A DNA stretch of 64,000 bases from Sycobia sp. Sy_11 (Eukaryota > Arthropoda > Insecta > Hymenoptera > Epichrysomallidae): positions 529,501 to 593,500 of the forward strand of contig JACCIC010000208.1 of NCBI GenBank assembly GCA_018907035.1. Reading direction: 5' to 3'. Shown here piece after piece: positions 10,297-21,119 of the stretch. The position numbers and the translations under genes were made by a program. The notes under the pieces are model-generated. The model saw only the letters and a program-made list of their open reading frames with translations. It was not told the origin of the DNA and searched no databases. Numbering within the stretch: the stretch's first letter is position 1; each line of letters opens with the position of its first letter.

Positions 10297-10946
10297 GAGG
10301 TCAGACAATTAAGTAATGCGATAAAATTAAAAAATTGAGTATATTTCAAATTAAGGTACATTGCTGCGATCCCCTTCAAAGTAGGCCTTCTCGCATCTAT
10401 ACACTTATTCCAGCGATTTTTCCAGTTTTCGTAACAATTCTGGAACACTTCTTGTGGGACCTCTCTGAGTACTCTCGTCACAGATTCTTGGATGTCTCTA
10501 ACGGAGTCAAAATATTGACCTTTGACAAAATTTTTCACATGGGGGAATAGGAAAAAGTCGCAGGGTTACATGTCCGGTGAATAGGGCGGTTGTGGTAATG
10601 TTGCGATGCTTTTAGACCACAAAAACTGAGAGACACTGAACGCACTGTGACAGGGAGCAGTGTCGTGATGCAGAACCCAAGTCTTAGCGATCTTTGGACG
10701 AACTCTGAGCATCCTTTTTCGTAATTTTTCGAGCATATTGCGAAAGAATATTTGATTTACGGTTTGTCCAGGTGGTACAAACTCTTTGTGAACCACCCTT
10801 TTGCTGTCGAAGAAGCGAATGAACATGGTTTTCACTTTGGACTCGCTTTTCTCGCTTTTGTTGGCCTTGGCGCTCCAGAGGACAGGTAGTGATGGCTTTG
10901 TCACTTAGTTTCGGGGTCATATTGAAAGAACCAATTTTCATCAACA
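10297..10946 (-). pseudogene. mariner transposase, C-terminal part (family D)
   Basis: Minus-strand remains of the catalytic half: KSEKSESKVKTMFIRFFDSK, EFVPPGQTVNQIFF and LHHDTAPCHSA with the second catalytic aspartate, then LPQPPYSPDM leading to the third. A frameshift follows the PPYSPDM block and the last ~80 residues are in another frame. The wording resembles the mariner proteins annotated in insects as SETMAR- or GVQW3-like. Non-functional. Confidence 0.8.
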
Positions 10947-10951
10947 GTAAT

Positions 10952-11279
10952 TATTGAATATAGTGTAAATTTATATTGTAAGCAGGTAAGAAAAGGGCGT
11001 ACGGACAAACTGTATATTGCGGGGGGAAAGGGAAAAACCCATCGTTGTCTGTACTGAGACATGCTAGGGTCACCTCCACATTATTGTGGAAGTTCAGTTA
11101 AGAGAGAGCCATCAGCCAAGAAAGAGCTGCATGAATATTGTATAGTATAGATCTTGAATGAGTCATGTATTTGTTAAATATATCATTGTATTAATTAGTA
11201 TTATTATAGTTTATATTATATACATTAAAAAAATACAGTATTCTTCATTTAATCCTTCACTCTATATATATATTTTACA
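10952..11279 (+). repeat. Copia 5' LTR
   Basis: Direct repeat of 13796-14120. Its first bases read TATTG where the other copy has TGTTG, so the canonical TG start is mutated. The primer-binding site follows immediately. Confidence 0.9.
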
Positions 11280-11428
11280 TGGTAGCAGAGCTTGGTTTAA
11301 AAAGAAAAGAATAATATATATAAGTGTATTGTGAAGTTAAAAAGTGTATTGTGAAGCATCATACAAAAATAAGTGAAAAGGAAGTCTGTGTCATTGTGTG
11401 AAGAAAATTCTAGATAATAACAGACAGA

Positions 11429-12262
11429 ATGCCAGATGATATGAAAATACCCGTATTTGATGGTGCAGATTATAAAGTGTGGAAAATGCGGCTAATAGCT
11501 TTCCTGAAACATAGAAAATGTGAAGAACCGACGGACGGGAAAAAGAAGAAGCTACTGATAAACAGGAATGGGATCAAGCTGATATTAAAACTATTAATTA
11601 CATATACAATGCTTTATCAAATGATCAAATGCAATACATAAGTGAAGAGTCAACGGCCTATAATATAATTCAGAAGTTAGACCGTTTATACTTAAAAAAA
11701 ATCGACGGCTTTGCAAATAAGCATTCGCAATCAAATTGAAAAACTGAAGCTTCGAGATTTTGAAGATACCTCGACATTCCTTCGTTCATTTGAAACATTA
11801 ATAAATGAGTTGAAAATTGCGGGTGCAGAAATTCATGAATCAGAAAAACTAAATTATATTCTAAGAACACCTCCGAACTCGCTTAGTCATATAGGAGATT
11901 TAGTTGATATTTTACCTGAAGAAGAAAGAACATGTGATTTTATGAAAGATAAACTGAAATTGGCAGAAATAAGGGACAATGAAGAAAATGGAAAAAATAA
12001 AGGTTCGAGTGTTTTCAAAACGGAGAGCAGAGGCCATGAAAAAATATGCTACAAATGTGGAGAATCCGGGCATTTACAGTACAATTGTAAAAGTACAAAA
12101 CCGAACGGGAAAAACCTGGGTAAAAGTTTTATTAGTGAAGCAGCTCAATATCGAGGGGGCAATAGTTCTGCACATGGGGCCCAGCAGCATCAACAGCGTT
12201 CAACAATCGGTGGATACGGAGGAGTAGGTAGAAACGGCGGTCATGGGATTAGCCATGGATAA
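11429..12262 (+). pseudogene. Copia gag, frameshifted
   Basis: The first piece (11429-11641) has the Copia gag start with FDGADYKVWKMRLIAFLKH. A frameshift and a stop separate it from 11711-12262, which continues through LRSFETLINELK and ends in a CCHC zinc knuckle, CYKCGESGHLQYNC (C-X2-C-X4-H-X4-C, near 12047-12088). A glycine- and glutamine-rich tail follows, then the sequence runs straight into reverse transcriptase. The protein would bind and package RNA. Broken by at least one frameshift. Confidence 0.8.
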
Positions 12263-13701
12263 GGAAATGGACAGTCTATATAAAAATCAAATATGGAAAT
12301 TAGTGGAAAAACCAAAAAATAAAAAAATATTATTAGATTTAAAGTGGGTTTATAGTAAAAAATTAAACAACGTTTTTAAAACTCGATTAGTTGTAAGAGG
12401 TTTTCTGCAAAATGAGATAGTAGATGATATTTATTCACCAGTAGCTAAAATGCAGACTTTGAAAATTTTATGATGCTATTGTTGTCAGAATGGACTTAAA
12501 ATTATGCAGATGGATGTAGAAACGGCATTCTTGAACGGAAGAGTTAAATTAGAGGTATATGTAAAACAGCCAGAAGGTTACAATAATGGTTCAGACAAAG
12601 TGTGTAAATTAGAAAAAGTGTTGTATGGATTGAGAGAAAGTCCGAGAGCTTGGTATGAATGTTTTGACAATTATTTAAGAACCTTGAATTTTAAGCGCAG
12701 CGATAATGATTACTGTTTGTATACTATGAATGACAAGAATGATACTATGTTTTTAATATTATTTGTTGATGATTTATTAATATGCGGGAAAAATGTTCAA
12801 CAAATAAATCGGATAAAGAAATTACTGTCACAACGATTTCAAATGAAGGTTTTAGGAGAGGTTCAAACGTATTTAGGTATAGAAATGAATTATGATTGTA
12901 ATAAAGGTGAGATGAAATTAAATCAAAGAAATTATATTAAATCGTTAGCCTTAAAATATGGAATTGAGAATTCAAACTTATACAGTACTCCTATGGAACA
13001 GAATTTAAAGTTAGATATTGCGCAGTCTGTATCTAAGGATTTAAAATTTAGAAATTTAATTGGTGCATTATTATATATAAGCACAGGCACTAGATTAGAT
13101 GCAAGCTATGCAGTAAATTATTTAAGTCGTTTTCAAAATAGTTATAATGAAACTCATTTTAAGTACGCATTAAGAATTTTAAAATATTTATATCTAACAA
13201 GAAATTTAGAACTAACATATAAGAAGAAGTTGAAGGCTGATTTGATTGATTGTTATGTTGACGCCGACTGGGCAGGCGACGTAAATGGTAGAAAATCAAC
13301 AACTGGTTATATAATAAGAATGTATGAAAATGTAATTTATTGGAAGTCGGGGAAACAAAGATCTGTAGCTAAATCATCGACTGAGGCGAAGTATGTAGCA
13401 TTGTCTGAGAGTGTGAATGAGTTAAAAGTAGTTAAACGCATTTTAAATGATTTTAATCTTAATTCAGAAAAAGCAATTACCATATACGAAGATAATTCAA
13501 GCGCGATTAATATAGCTAAGTTTGGGAATTTTACTAAAAAGTCTAAATATATAGAAACTCATTATCACTTTGTTAATGAAAATTATGTTAATTGTATATT
13601 CCACATACAGAAAGTAGACTCAGAAAATAATATAGCGGATATACTGACTAAATCATTAGGCGAAAACAAGTTTGAGAAATTTAGAAAATTACTAAATATA
13701 A
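12243..13701 (+). pseudogene. Copia reverse transcriptase / RNase H, one frameshift
   Basis: The first part (12243-12473) carries the RT N-terminus with WKLVEKPKNKKILLDLKWVY. A one-base frameshift near 12470 leads into a long frame from 12504. That part contains MQMDVETAFLNG, then FVDD at about 12762-12773 (the polymerase aspartates, usually YVDD), then RNase H with DADWAGD, KSSTEAKYVALSE and YEDNSSAI. The open frame continues into the 3' LTR, which starts at 13796. No protease or integrase precedes it. Apart from the frameshift it is well preserved. Confidence 0.88.
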
Positions 13702-13795
13702 TTCAAATTTTAAGCGGATATAAGAATTTCTTTGTTTATGTATTCTATATATATGTATGTAGGTTAGCTTATAATCATATAAATTTAAGTAGGCG

Positions 13796-14120
13796 TGTTG
13801 AATATAATGTAAATTTATATTGTAAGCAGGTAAGAAAAGGGCGTGCGGACAAACTGTATATTGTGGGGGGAAAGGGAAAAACCCATCGTTGTCTGTACTG
13901 AGACATGCTAGGGTCATCTCCACATTGTGGAAGTTCAGATAAGAGAGAGCCATCAGCCAAGGAAGAGTTGCATGAATATTGTATAGTATAGACCTTGAAT
14001 GAGTCGTGTATTTGTTAAATATATCATTGTATTAATTAGTATTATTATGGTTTATATTATATACATTAGAAAAATAATGTATTCTTCATTCAATCCTTCA
14101 CTCTATATATATATTTTACA
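13796..14120 (+). repeat. Copia 3' LTR
   Basis: Matches 10952-11279; starts TGTTGAATAT and ends TATTTTACA, followed by the target duplicate GTAAT. Confidence 0.9.
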
Positions 14121-14125
14121 GTAAT

Positions 14126-14778
14126 CACTCGATCGAGAAGAGTAGCATCACTTTCAGCCTGCTCAAGACAATCCTGAGCGGTGTTCATTCAGTGGGTTTT
14201 TTGCTGGTCTGAAAGGTTTTTCGGTACCATCTTCGCACACAGCTTTTTCATGGCGAAATAATCGGTTAAAATCTTTGTAACTGTTTTCCGGTTAATATTC
14301 AACTCGTCAGCCAACATTGGTTAGCCGCCGGTCTTAACGAACAAGAGCGCGGACGCGCTGTGCATTCACGTCAGTTCGCACTTGAATTGTCCTTCCGCTC
14401 CGCACCTCATCTTTGACGCTCGCACAGCCTTTTTTTAAAATCGGCATGCCACCGAAGCACCTGACTACGACTCAGGGCATCACTACCATACAATTTAGGG
14501 TCTTTTTTATGAGTTTCTGTCGCGATTTTGCCGAGTTTCGCATAAAATTTTATCGCGCACCGTTGCTCTAAATTTCTTTGTTCCATTTTCGTGACATGCA
14601 CGACTCGCGCGTTGTTACAAAATACTAAACAGCTGGCGAAGATATGATCGTACAAGGGTTGTCAAGGTCTTAAACGAAAGAGTAGAGATCTACTATTAGG
14701 GTGTCGGAGTTGCACGTTCGCAGTGTTACCACAGACCGAGAAATAAAATCGGTCGCATTACTTAATTGCCTGACCTCA
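14126..14778 (-). pseudogene. mariner transposase, N-terminal part (family D)
   Basis: The other side of the mariner split by Copia. It contains MEQRNLEQRCAIKFYAKLGK, the typical start of this mariner type, and SRSQVLRWHADFKK from the first helix-turn-helix. Further decayed DNA-binding sequence lies at 14126-14400. Several frameshifts; non-functional. Confidence 0.8.
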
Positions 14779-14780
14779 TA

Positions 14781-15719
14781 TTTATATTAGACCGCGCGCT
14801 TAAACCGGCGCCCTGAAGTCCATATTGAAAGACAGAAATAGGCCTGTAGTCGTGCTATCTTTCTTGCTCCGGGAAAAAAGTAGGGAGGCGATTGAATAAT
14901 AATAATGGTATAGTGTATAGGAGAAATGTATATTTCTGCTGCGTGTATTTCTACGGCTACTGTTCGCCTGCTTTCCTTTTCTCCCCACTTTCTTGCTTGT
15001 TCCCAGAGTGTGTCTAATATATTGTTGCGTCCAGCAACCGTACAATGTATTTCTAAGGCAGGCCGAAATCGTCCAACGCGTCATTCCGTATACTTCCTGA
15101 CGACTTTTAAAAATGGGGGAAGTAAGTAACGGAAATCGGGAAAGAGGAGAAAGCAGTATAATGTTAATAAAGAGAGGCAGCGAAGAAAATGAAAGAGGTA
15201 AAGTGTGGCAACGCTGTTTGGACGCCGCAAAGAAAATATACATTGGAAATACAGTCTCCAGAAATCCCAGTGTAATCCCTAGAAAATTTTGGAGACGCAT
15301 AAATAGTATACAAGGGTATTCGCCAATGTATATGGACAATTAACTGCGTAGCGCAGGCCTCCCCCCAATAAAAGTCCGACCAGATGCGGCCCGAACCGTA
15401 TAGCTAGGCCACAAGCCCATCCGTAATGCGCACTGGCCGCGCCGAAATTACGACTCGGACTGAAATGCACCTCTCTACCTCCCCCACCGATACTATTCCC
15501 ATAGGAAAGTGGGAAGAAAGCCGAATGCGCACTAATGCGTAATTTAAGATCTCCTTTGTATACAGAGTATGAAATTAGAGAGGCCGCCGTATATCACCAA
15601 TGGTTTTGAAGAATGCAAACTAACAGAGAGTTTCAAAATATATGATGAAAACCCGGAGCCGAATAAAATATTATTTTGAAGAAAATTCCAGAATAAAATA
15701 TGAAAACTTCGATCTATGC
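14781..15719. other. unclassified DNA
   Basis: Moderate GC content, open frames on both strands of up to 179 codons, none with a recognisable domain. Possibly old transposon or LTR sequence. Confidence 0.4.
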
Positions 15720-16210
15720 GTAGTTTAATTCATACTATTATTTACTACTATTACTACTATTATTACTATATTTATTATTATTATTACGATTCTTATTATT
15801 ACTAATTATTATTATTACTTTTACAATTATAATGAATAATAGGTATTTCTGATCTATGATTATAATTGTTAAACTAATATTATTACTGATTTTTTAAGAT
15901 TCTAGTTGATTTACTATTGTATTCAAGAGCATATGTTATAATCAATTATTATAATTATTATTACTATTATTATTATCATTTACGTTATTAATTACTTTTA
16001 CTATTGTAATGAAAAATAGGTATTTATGATCTATAATTATAATTATTAAACTACTTATATTATTACTAATTATTTAAGTTTCTAGTTGTTTTACTATTAT
16101 ATTCAAGAATATGCGTTTATAATCGATTATTATAATTAGTAAACTACCGACATTATTATTATTATTTTTCTAGTACGATATTGCAAGATATGTGTTTGTA
16201 ATCTATAATT
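15720..16210. repeat. ATT-rich tract with a ~177-bp tandem duplication
   Basis: Two units align: one begins TAATGAATAATAGGTATTT near 15831, the next TAATGAAAAATAGGTATTT near 16008. Both continue through GATCTA(T/A)(G/A)ATTATAATT, a TATTATTACT block, TTCTAGTTG, and ATTCAAGA(G/A). TTA/ATT trinucleotide runs lie between them. Confidence 0.6.
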
Positions 16211-16467
16211 AGAACTACTAAGCAATTTATAGTTATTTACAATTAATATTACTACATTGAAGAATATTTACATGAAAATATTTTATATTTTATATTGTAC
16301 CAGCCTATAATAACTAAATATTTTACTTATCCATAATGTTTATTACGATTGTTATTAATATTGACAATGGAGATCTTTGTAATCGAAAGTATTTATTATT
16401 ATTTTGTCTGTACTTTATTACCACGCCAAAATTTAATCCTTCTAATTGTAATTATTTAATAACGTTT

Positions 16468-16469
<2 letters not shown>

Positions 16470-16505
<36 letters not shown>

Positions 16506-16508
16506 TAT
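16470..16508. repeat. (TA)n microsatellite
   Basis: Perfect TA tract of about 15 units ending in a short interrupted tail. Confidence 0.95.
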
Positions 16509-16617
16509 AGAGATAACATAAATAACTTTTTATATACTTAATTATTATTCTTTTTTTTTTTATGTAATTTAACGTCGCTTTATTTATGCTTCCAATTATC
16601 GGTGCTAATCAACGACG

Positions 16618-16757
16618 GAGGTCTACGATGTGTTTGTAAACAAAGCACATGTAAAGTATTACAGCGGTGACTGTATCAATCGGCCGAGACCGGGATTTGA
16701 ACTCGGATGACCGAGTTACTAGTCCTTTGCTTTAGCAATCGAGCCATCGTAGACCTC
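16618..16757 (-). mobile_element. tRNA-derived SINE-like element bounded by inverted repeats
   Basis: Read on the minus strand, it has an A box (TGGCTCGATTGCTAAAGC) and a B box (GAGTTCAAATCCCGG) 44 nt apart, the spacing of a real tRNA. Between them CTAGTAA resembles the anticodon loop of tRNA-Thr(AGT). The acceptor ends do not pair, so it is not a working tRNA gene. The 140-bp unit is bounded by perfect 13-bp inverted repeats, GAGGTCTACGATG (16618-16630) and its complement (16745-16757), which is unusual for a SINE. No target duplication is evident. Confidence 0.6.
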
Positions 16758-16759
16758 TA

Positions 16760-17454
16760 ATTATTATTCTCATTTTTATTTTAAAAATATATATATAACT
16801 AAGAAAGATTTAAGAAATTGTAAGAGATGAACGGAGGGCTTTCTCTATGAAGAAAAAAAACGTCCCTTTATCTCCCCCACTACGATGTAATTTCCTGCGG
16901 AGAAAATTTCGGCGGTACTGGACTCGGACTATAAATAAGGGCCCTGAAAACTTCGAAAAGCAGACAGTCGGTCGTGTTCATTCCGCGCGCATAGATTTAG
17001 ATTTTTGTTCAATCTCCTTTTTCTAATAAAAAGTAAGTCTATATCAAAAATGTTTTTGGTTTCTCCGTTTTTCCTTTCCTTTTTTTACGCGATACACGCG
17101 CTGATTTTTAGGTCGGGCGGTGCTAATTGGGCAGACAAGGAAATTGTCGCCCGATACTGCAGTCTCCGTTAAAAATAAGTGCGGTGGGCTAGTGAGATAG
17201 AGGTGGAGCCGTCGCCTCTCCGGGTGTTCAAACGTTCAGGATAGAGCCGTTTCGGAAGTGGCCTTACTGAACAACGTACTAACCGCGCCGCTCCGCGACC
17301 AATACTTCGCGATCTGCCCCGCGTATCTCCGGCTTCGATGCGAAAGTGTGTCTGAAAAACCGGGGGGAATCGGCGGGGTCAACGGCAGTAAATAACCGTC
17401 GTGATCTTCGCGTAACACCAACCAGCGTGGTTGGACATTACAATATTGCCTATG
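16760..17454. other. unclassified; promoter-like segment
   Basis: TATAAATAAGG near 16930 is followed about 30 bp later by an AGACAGTCGG stretch, resembling a TATA box and initiator of an LTR promoter. I could find no repeated LTR partner, so this stays tentative. A frame across 17236-17460 shows no known domain. Confidence 0.3.
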
Positions 17455-17690
17455 GCTCATCCAATAGCATGTATTTAGTTCTTCACTCTTGTTTCATCTC
17501 TTCCTTTCACTTGCTTGGGTTTTTTTCTCTCTATTGCAAGCAGAACTATCGAGAGATTTCCAAGAAAGCAACGTCTACCGGACAGATCTGAATTATCATC
17601 TTCGGCCAATTTGCATAAAATTTCGCCATTTAAAGCGAGCGGAATTTCTATTTCCTCTCTACTCTCTATTTGATGCGCCTACTAATTTAT
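17455..17690. mobile_element. fragment of the foldback element
   Basis: Shares CATCCAATAGCATG, CTCTCTATTGCA, TATCGAGAGATTTCCAAGAAA and TTCGGCCAATTT with the interior of the 9563-10156 element or its complement. Both ends are missing or decayed. Confidence 0.6.
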
Positions 17691-17759
17691 ACTGATGTAG
17701 CTGTGACGTCGTGTTAGCACCCTTTTATAAAGTAAGAACATACAATCCATTTTCTTATA

Positions 17760-18948
17760 CGAGGGTGGTTTGATAAGTCCGTGACTTTTCGAAAGGTGGC
17801 GCTGTTATCGTAAATATTTTACTACTCTTAAGAGACTATCATTTCATACAGGAACGCATACAAAGTTTCAAGTCAATACGTTGGTTAGAAAATTTTTGAT
17901 AGTCTTTTGAATTTAGGACTAACAAAAGAAGAGACTAACTTAAAATTAGACTACACTTAGTTTAGACTTAACTTAGTTTTAGACTAACTTAAAATTTTAA
18001 CCATCGTTTTTACAAAAGCATGGAAAGAAACGAATTTCGAGTGGTTATTGAACATTACTTTCTACGTGAAAAACAATGAAGGAAACTGAATAAAAGTTTA
18101 AAACATATTATAAGGACTCTGTTCCATCACATGGAATGGTTCATAAGTGGTTTACTGAATTTCGTTGTGGTAGAATGAATACCAGTGATGCTGAGCGTTC
18201 TGGCCACCCAAAAGAGGTGACTAATTAAGATATGGCCAATAAAATCTGTGATATGATACTCGAAGATCGTCGATTAAAGATACGCGAGATTAGTAGCACT
18301 GTAGGAATTTCGACTGAACGCGTATTTCATATTTTGCATGAAATTTTGAATGTGAGAAAACTATCTGCAAGATGGGTGCCGCGTTTCCTCACAGTCGACA
18401 ATAAACGGTCACGCATTGTTGCATCTAAATAATGTTTGGACATGTTTCAGCGTAATCCAACGGAATTTTTGTGCCGTTATGTTACTGTTGATGAAACATG
18501 GATTCATCACTATACGCCAGAAACAAAACGGCTGTCAAAAGAAAGAAAAGCGGCTCCATCTGGTGAAGAAAAAAGTGCTCTTCCACCACGACAACGCATC
18601 AGCTCACACGAGTGCTATAGCAACAGTCAAATTAGCAGCATTACGTTACGATTACTTCCTCACCCAACTTATTCTCCAGATTTAGCACCTTCCGATTATT
18701 TTCTATTTTCAAACATGAAAACTTGGAGTGGTGATAAAAGATTTTCATCGAATTAAGAGATTATGATTGCCACTAATGATTATTTTGAGGTTTCGACAAA
18801 AGTTACTTTTTGTTAGGCTTAAAAAATATTGAATACCGCTGAAATTAATGTATCGAGTTGGCAGGGAACTATATTGAAAAATTAAAAATAATTATTTAAA
18901 TAAATTGTTTTTTCATTTAAAAGTCACGGACTTAGCAAACCACCCTCA
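17760..18948 (+). mobile_element. mariner (family C, irritans-like), decayed
   Basis: Terminal repeats CGAGGGTGGTTTGATAAGTC (from 17760) and the complement of GAGGGTGGTTTGCTAAGTCC (ending at 18948) are flanked by TA at 17758-17759 and 18949-18950. Length 1189 bp, about 100 bp short of usual. The + strand encodes a broken transposase. Confidence 0.88.
18020..18756 (+). pseudogene. mariner transposase, multiple frameshifts (family C)
   Basis: Starts MERNEFRVVIEHYFLREK, close to the irritans group (Himar1 type). A helix-turn-helix stretch RLKIREISSTVGISTERVFH and KLSARWVPRFLT follow. The catalytic domain has VDETWIHHYTPETKR with the first aspartate, FHHDNASAHTS with the second, and PTYSPDLAPSDYFLFSNMK with the third. 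At least three frameshifts or stops break it. Confidence 0.85.
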
Positions 18949-18950
18949 TA

Positions 18951-19115
18951 TATAAAAAAGATTGTTGCAAGATTGTTAATATTTTATTTTTTGATAATGT
19001 GAAATTCTTTATGTATAGTTGAATTTCATAATTTCTAAACTAACAATATGAGGCAGTTACAGAAGAAATTTATGTTCGCATGTGAATAAAATATTACTAC
19101 ACAATGAATATGGTT

Positions 19116-19118
<3 letters not shown>
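18951..19118. other. AT-rich gap
   Basis: No feature seen before the TA microsatellite. Confidence 0.6.

Positions 19119-19166
<48 letters not shown>
19119..19166. repeat. (TA)n microsatellite
   Basis: About 24 perfect TA units. Confidence 0.95.
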
Positions 19167-19167
<1 letters not shown>

Positions 19168-19529
19168 TTGAACACTGTTCCTTCTCTCTATGTAAAATAA
19201 ACCACGCTCTATATTTTTTGCCACCACATTGGATACGTTTTATTTATTATATTTGTAAAACAAGAAAGAATATAGTATTAATTTGCTTATATATGAAGAA
19301 CATTGTTACTGCAGTGATGCTATTTTATTCTCCAGTTATCTGAAATCCATCTTGTTATACGTTCATTCTACAATATTGAGCAACACAATTTATGATATGT
19401 TTATAAAAGTAAATTAAGATCCCATATGAATAAAATCTTACTGCACGAAATAACAAATGCTTATAATATATCAGAAAGTAATAATATAAAATTTAATAAT
19501 GAGAAAAATATCTTTTAAATCATCATTGT
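19167..19529. other. AT-rich DNA, nothing recognised
   Basis: Low-complexity AT-rich sequence without a supported feature. Confidence 0.6.
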
Positions 19530-19745
19530 TCGGTCTACCGCGGCCTCAATCGTTAGCGCGTATCACGTCCACCTCGCTGGTGTTACCACGGCCAGCGCTC
19601 GCCGAGGTCGGGACGATTCCGGCCATTCCTTGAGACCTGCGAAGAGTAATTTATAGTAGCACGCGATATCACTGGTGAGTGGAGTTCGATCCCACGGGGA
19701 ATCGGTGAAGGCGGGTGACTGCTGATCCCCACGTGAGTGTGATAG
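19530..19745 (+). mobile_element. possible tRNA-derived SINE
   Basis: GGCCTCAATCGTTAGCGCG near 19542 resembles the A box seen in many insect SINEs (GGCTCAGTGGTTAGCGC), and GAGTTCGATCCCAC near 19683 is a good B box. They are about 140 nt apart, too far for a simple tRNA head, so an insertion or chance must be considered. The stretch is GC-rich against AT-rich surroundings. Confidence 0.3.
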
Positions 19746-19840
19746 TATTATACCAGTTCCTATTCGTATCTTCCTCCTGTGTATACAAGTATGATTTCTA
19801 ACTCGGTGTGTTATGGGCTGCTGTATGTATGAATGATGAA

Positions 19841-19843
<3 letters not shown>

Positions 19844-19882
<39 letters not shown>
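19844..19882. repeat. (GA)n microsatellite
   Basis: About 19 perfect GA units. Frames rich in Leu-Ser across it are artefacts. Confidence 0.95.
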
Positions 19883-19885
<3 letters not shown>

Positions 19886-20375
19886 GAGGCGCACACTGTG
19901 TACTCGAAGATACCTGTGGTCTGGCTGTTCCGTCTGCCGTGTAGTCTCGAAGTCGCGCGTCGCTCGCGTATATGTGTGTTAATACCTTTATCTTTTTTAA
20001 ATAAATTCGCAAAACTATCTCCTATAACTCGAAACACTTTCGATCTTATTCTCCCGAGGAATTTTCTGTTTCTTCCCGACCATCCCTGTTAGTTCGCCCG
20101 AGACTATGGTTATACCGCCATTTTCCAATATAAAAAAATTAATATTTTAATCATTAATATTTACACGTACGATTACATATGAATTATTATAGGATAATTA
20201 TAATTATCGCGAAATACCCTACGCAGAGAAACGGGACGGATAGCGGTGCAGAATAAATTATCGTATTTACAAACACTTTTATTTTTCTTTATAATATTGT
20301 ATTCAATTTTACATTATAATATTAAATAACGAAAATTATGAATAGTTAATTCTTTTTCTCTTTTCGTCTATTTCT
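19883..20375. other. unclassified DNA
   Basis: Moderately GC-rich then AT-rich. No domain, RNA gene or element end recognised. Confidence 0.5.
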
Positions 20376-20770
20376 GGAATATCGTGTTTAGTTGGTAGAA
20401 AGTGATGTTCAGTTATGTTGGGACGACTTCTACGGGGAGTTTTGTGTTTAGATGGTAAAATACGATTTCCAGGTGTTTTAGAACGATTTCTATGGGGATA
20501 TTCGTGTTTGAACGTTAGAATACAATACTTAGGTGCCCCGGGATAATTTCTACGGGAACTTGCGTGTTGAGACGGTAGAAAACGATGCCCAGATACGACG
20601 GCAGAACTTTGAACATCTAAGATTCAAATACCCCAACTCCCAGTAGAATTCGTCCCGAGACGAATCCTATCGTCCGAACTTGATATTCTCCATAAACGTT
20701 GTCTCGAGACATTTGGACATTTTTTTTCTACCGCTCGATCTCGAAAGTACAATTTTCGGCATAGAAAACG
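20376..20770. repeat. 60-bp minisatellite, first array with an internal inversion
   Basis: Units marked by TTCTACGGGGAGT-like cores recur exactly 60 bp apart (core C at 20430, 20490, 20550). Beyond about 20620 the unit flips: ACTCCCAGTAGAATTCGTCCCG and later pieces read in the opposite direction. The same unit, reverse complemented relative to 20430-20600, forms the longer array at 22930-23520. Confidence 0.8.
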
Positions 20771-21119
20771 TATGTATTAGGACGCCCACTTAGTTTCCGG
20801 CCTTTTTAACAGCAAAAGGACATTTATGATGAAAACTGGATACAAATTAATAAATATTTTTTCATTGGTCTTACAGTCCAATTAAATTAATCGAAAACAA
20901 TACGGAACAACATCAATACACATCTACATTAACATTAATAAATCAATACACGAAAATAATAAAAATAACGTAAATTGAAATAAAAAATTAAAAATTATAA
21001 TGACTGTCAGACTGTCCTTATTTACAATCATCCCCGTAGACTAATCTGACAATAAAATATTAGCTGAAAAAATTTTTTGTTAGTAAAGTGCAGTTTGACT
21101 GTCCCCACCATCCTTACCT

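Larger units (their letters stand above)
10952..14120 (+). mobile_element. Copia LTR retrotransposon, internally deleted, 5-bp TSD GTAAT
   Basis: LTRs at 10952-11279 (328 bp) and 13796-14120 (325 bp) are nearly identical apart from a 3-bp indel and scattered substitutions; the second starts TGTTGAATAT and both end TTTTACA. GTAAT flanks both ends (10947-10951 and 14121-14125). TGGTAGCAGAGC at 11280 is a primer-binding site complementary to initiator tRNA-Met, as usual in Copia. The interior is only 2.5 kb: gag is followed directly by reverse transcriptase, with protease and integrase missing. The similar LTRs indicate a recent insertion that had to be mobilised in trans. Confidence 0.9.
10296..14778 (-). 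mobile_element. mariner (family D) split by a Copia insertion
   Basis: Terminal repeats GAGGTCAGACAATTAAGTAATGCG (from 10297) and its complement (ending 14777) are flanked by TA at 10294-10295 and 14779-14780. Removing the Copia element and one copy of its 5-bp duplication leaves about 1309 bp, the usual mariner size. The two transposase pieces lie on the minus strand in the right order. The insertion order is therefore mariner first, Copia second. Confidence 0.85.

Noticed and set aside
14800..15339. 179-codon minus-strand frame as a gene
   Set aside because: Low-complexity hydrophobic and serine-rich sequence, no motif, overlapped by frames on the other strand.
16618..16757. A functional tRNA-Thr gene
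   Set aside because: A and B boxes are well placed, but the acceptor stem ends do not pair and the unit is bounded by inverted repeats, so a SINE-like element fits better.
19563..20012. 149-codon minus-strand frame
   Set aside because: Its centre is a translated (GA)n repeat and the rest shows no domain or conserved motif.
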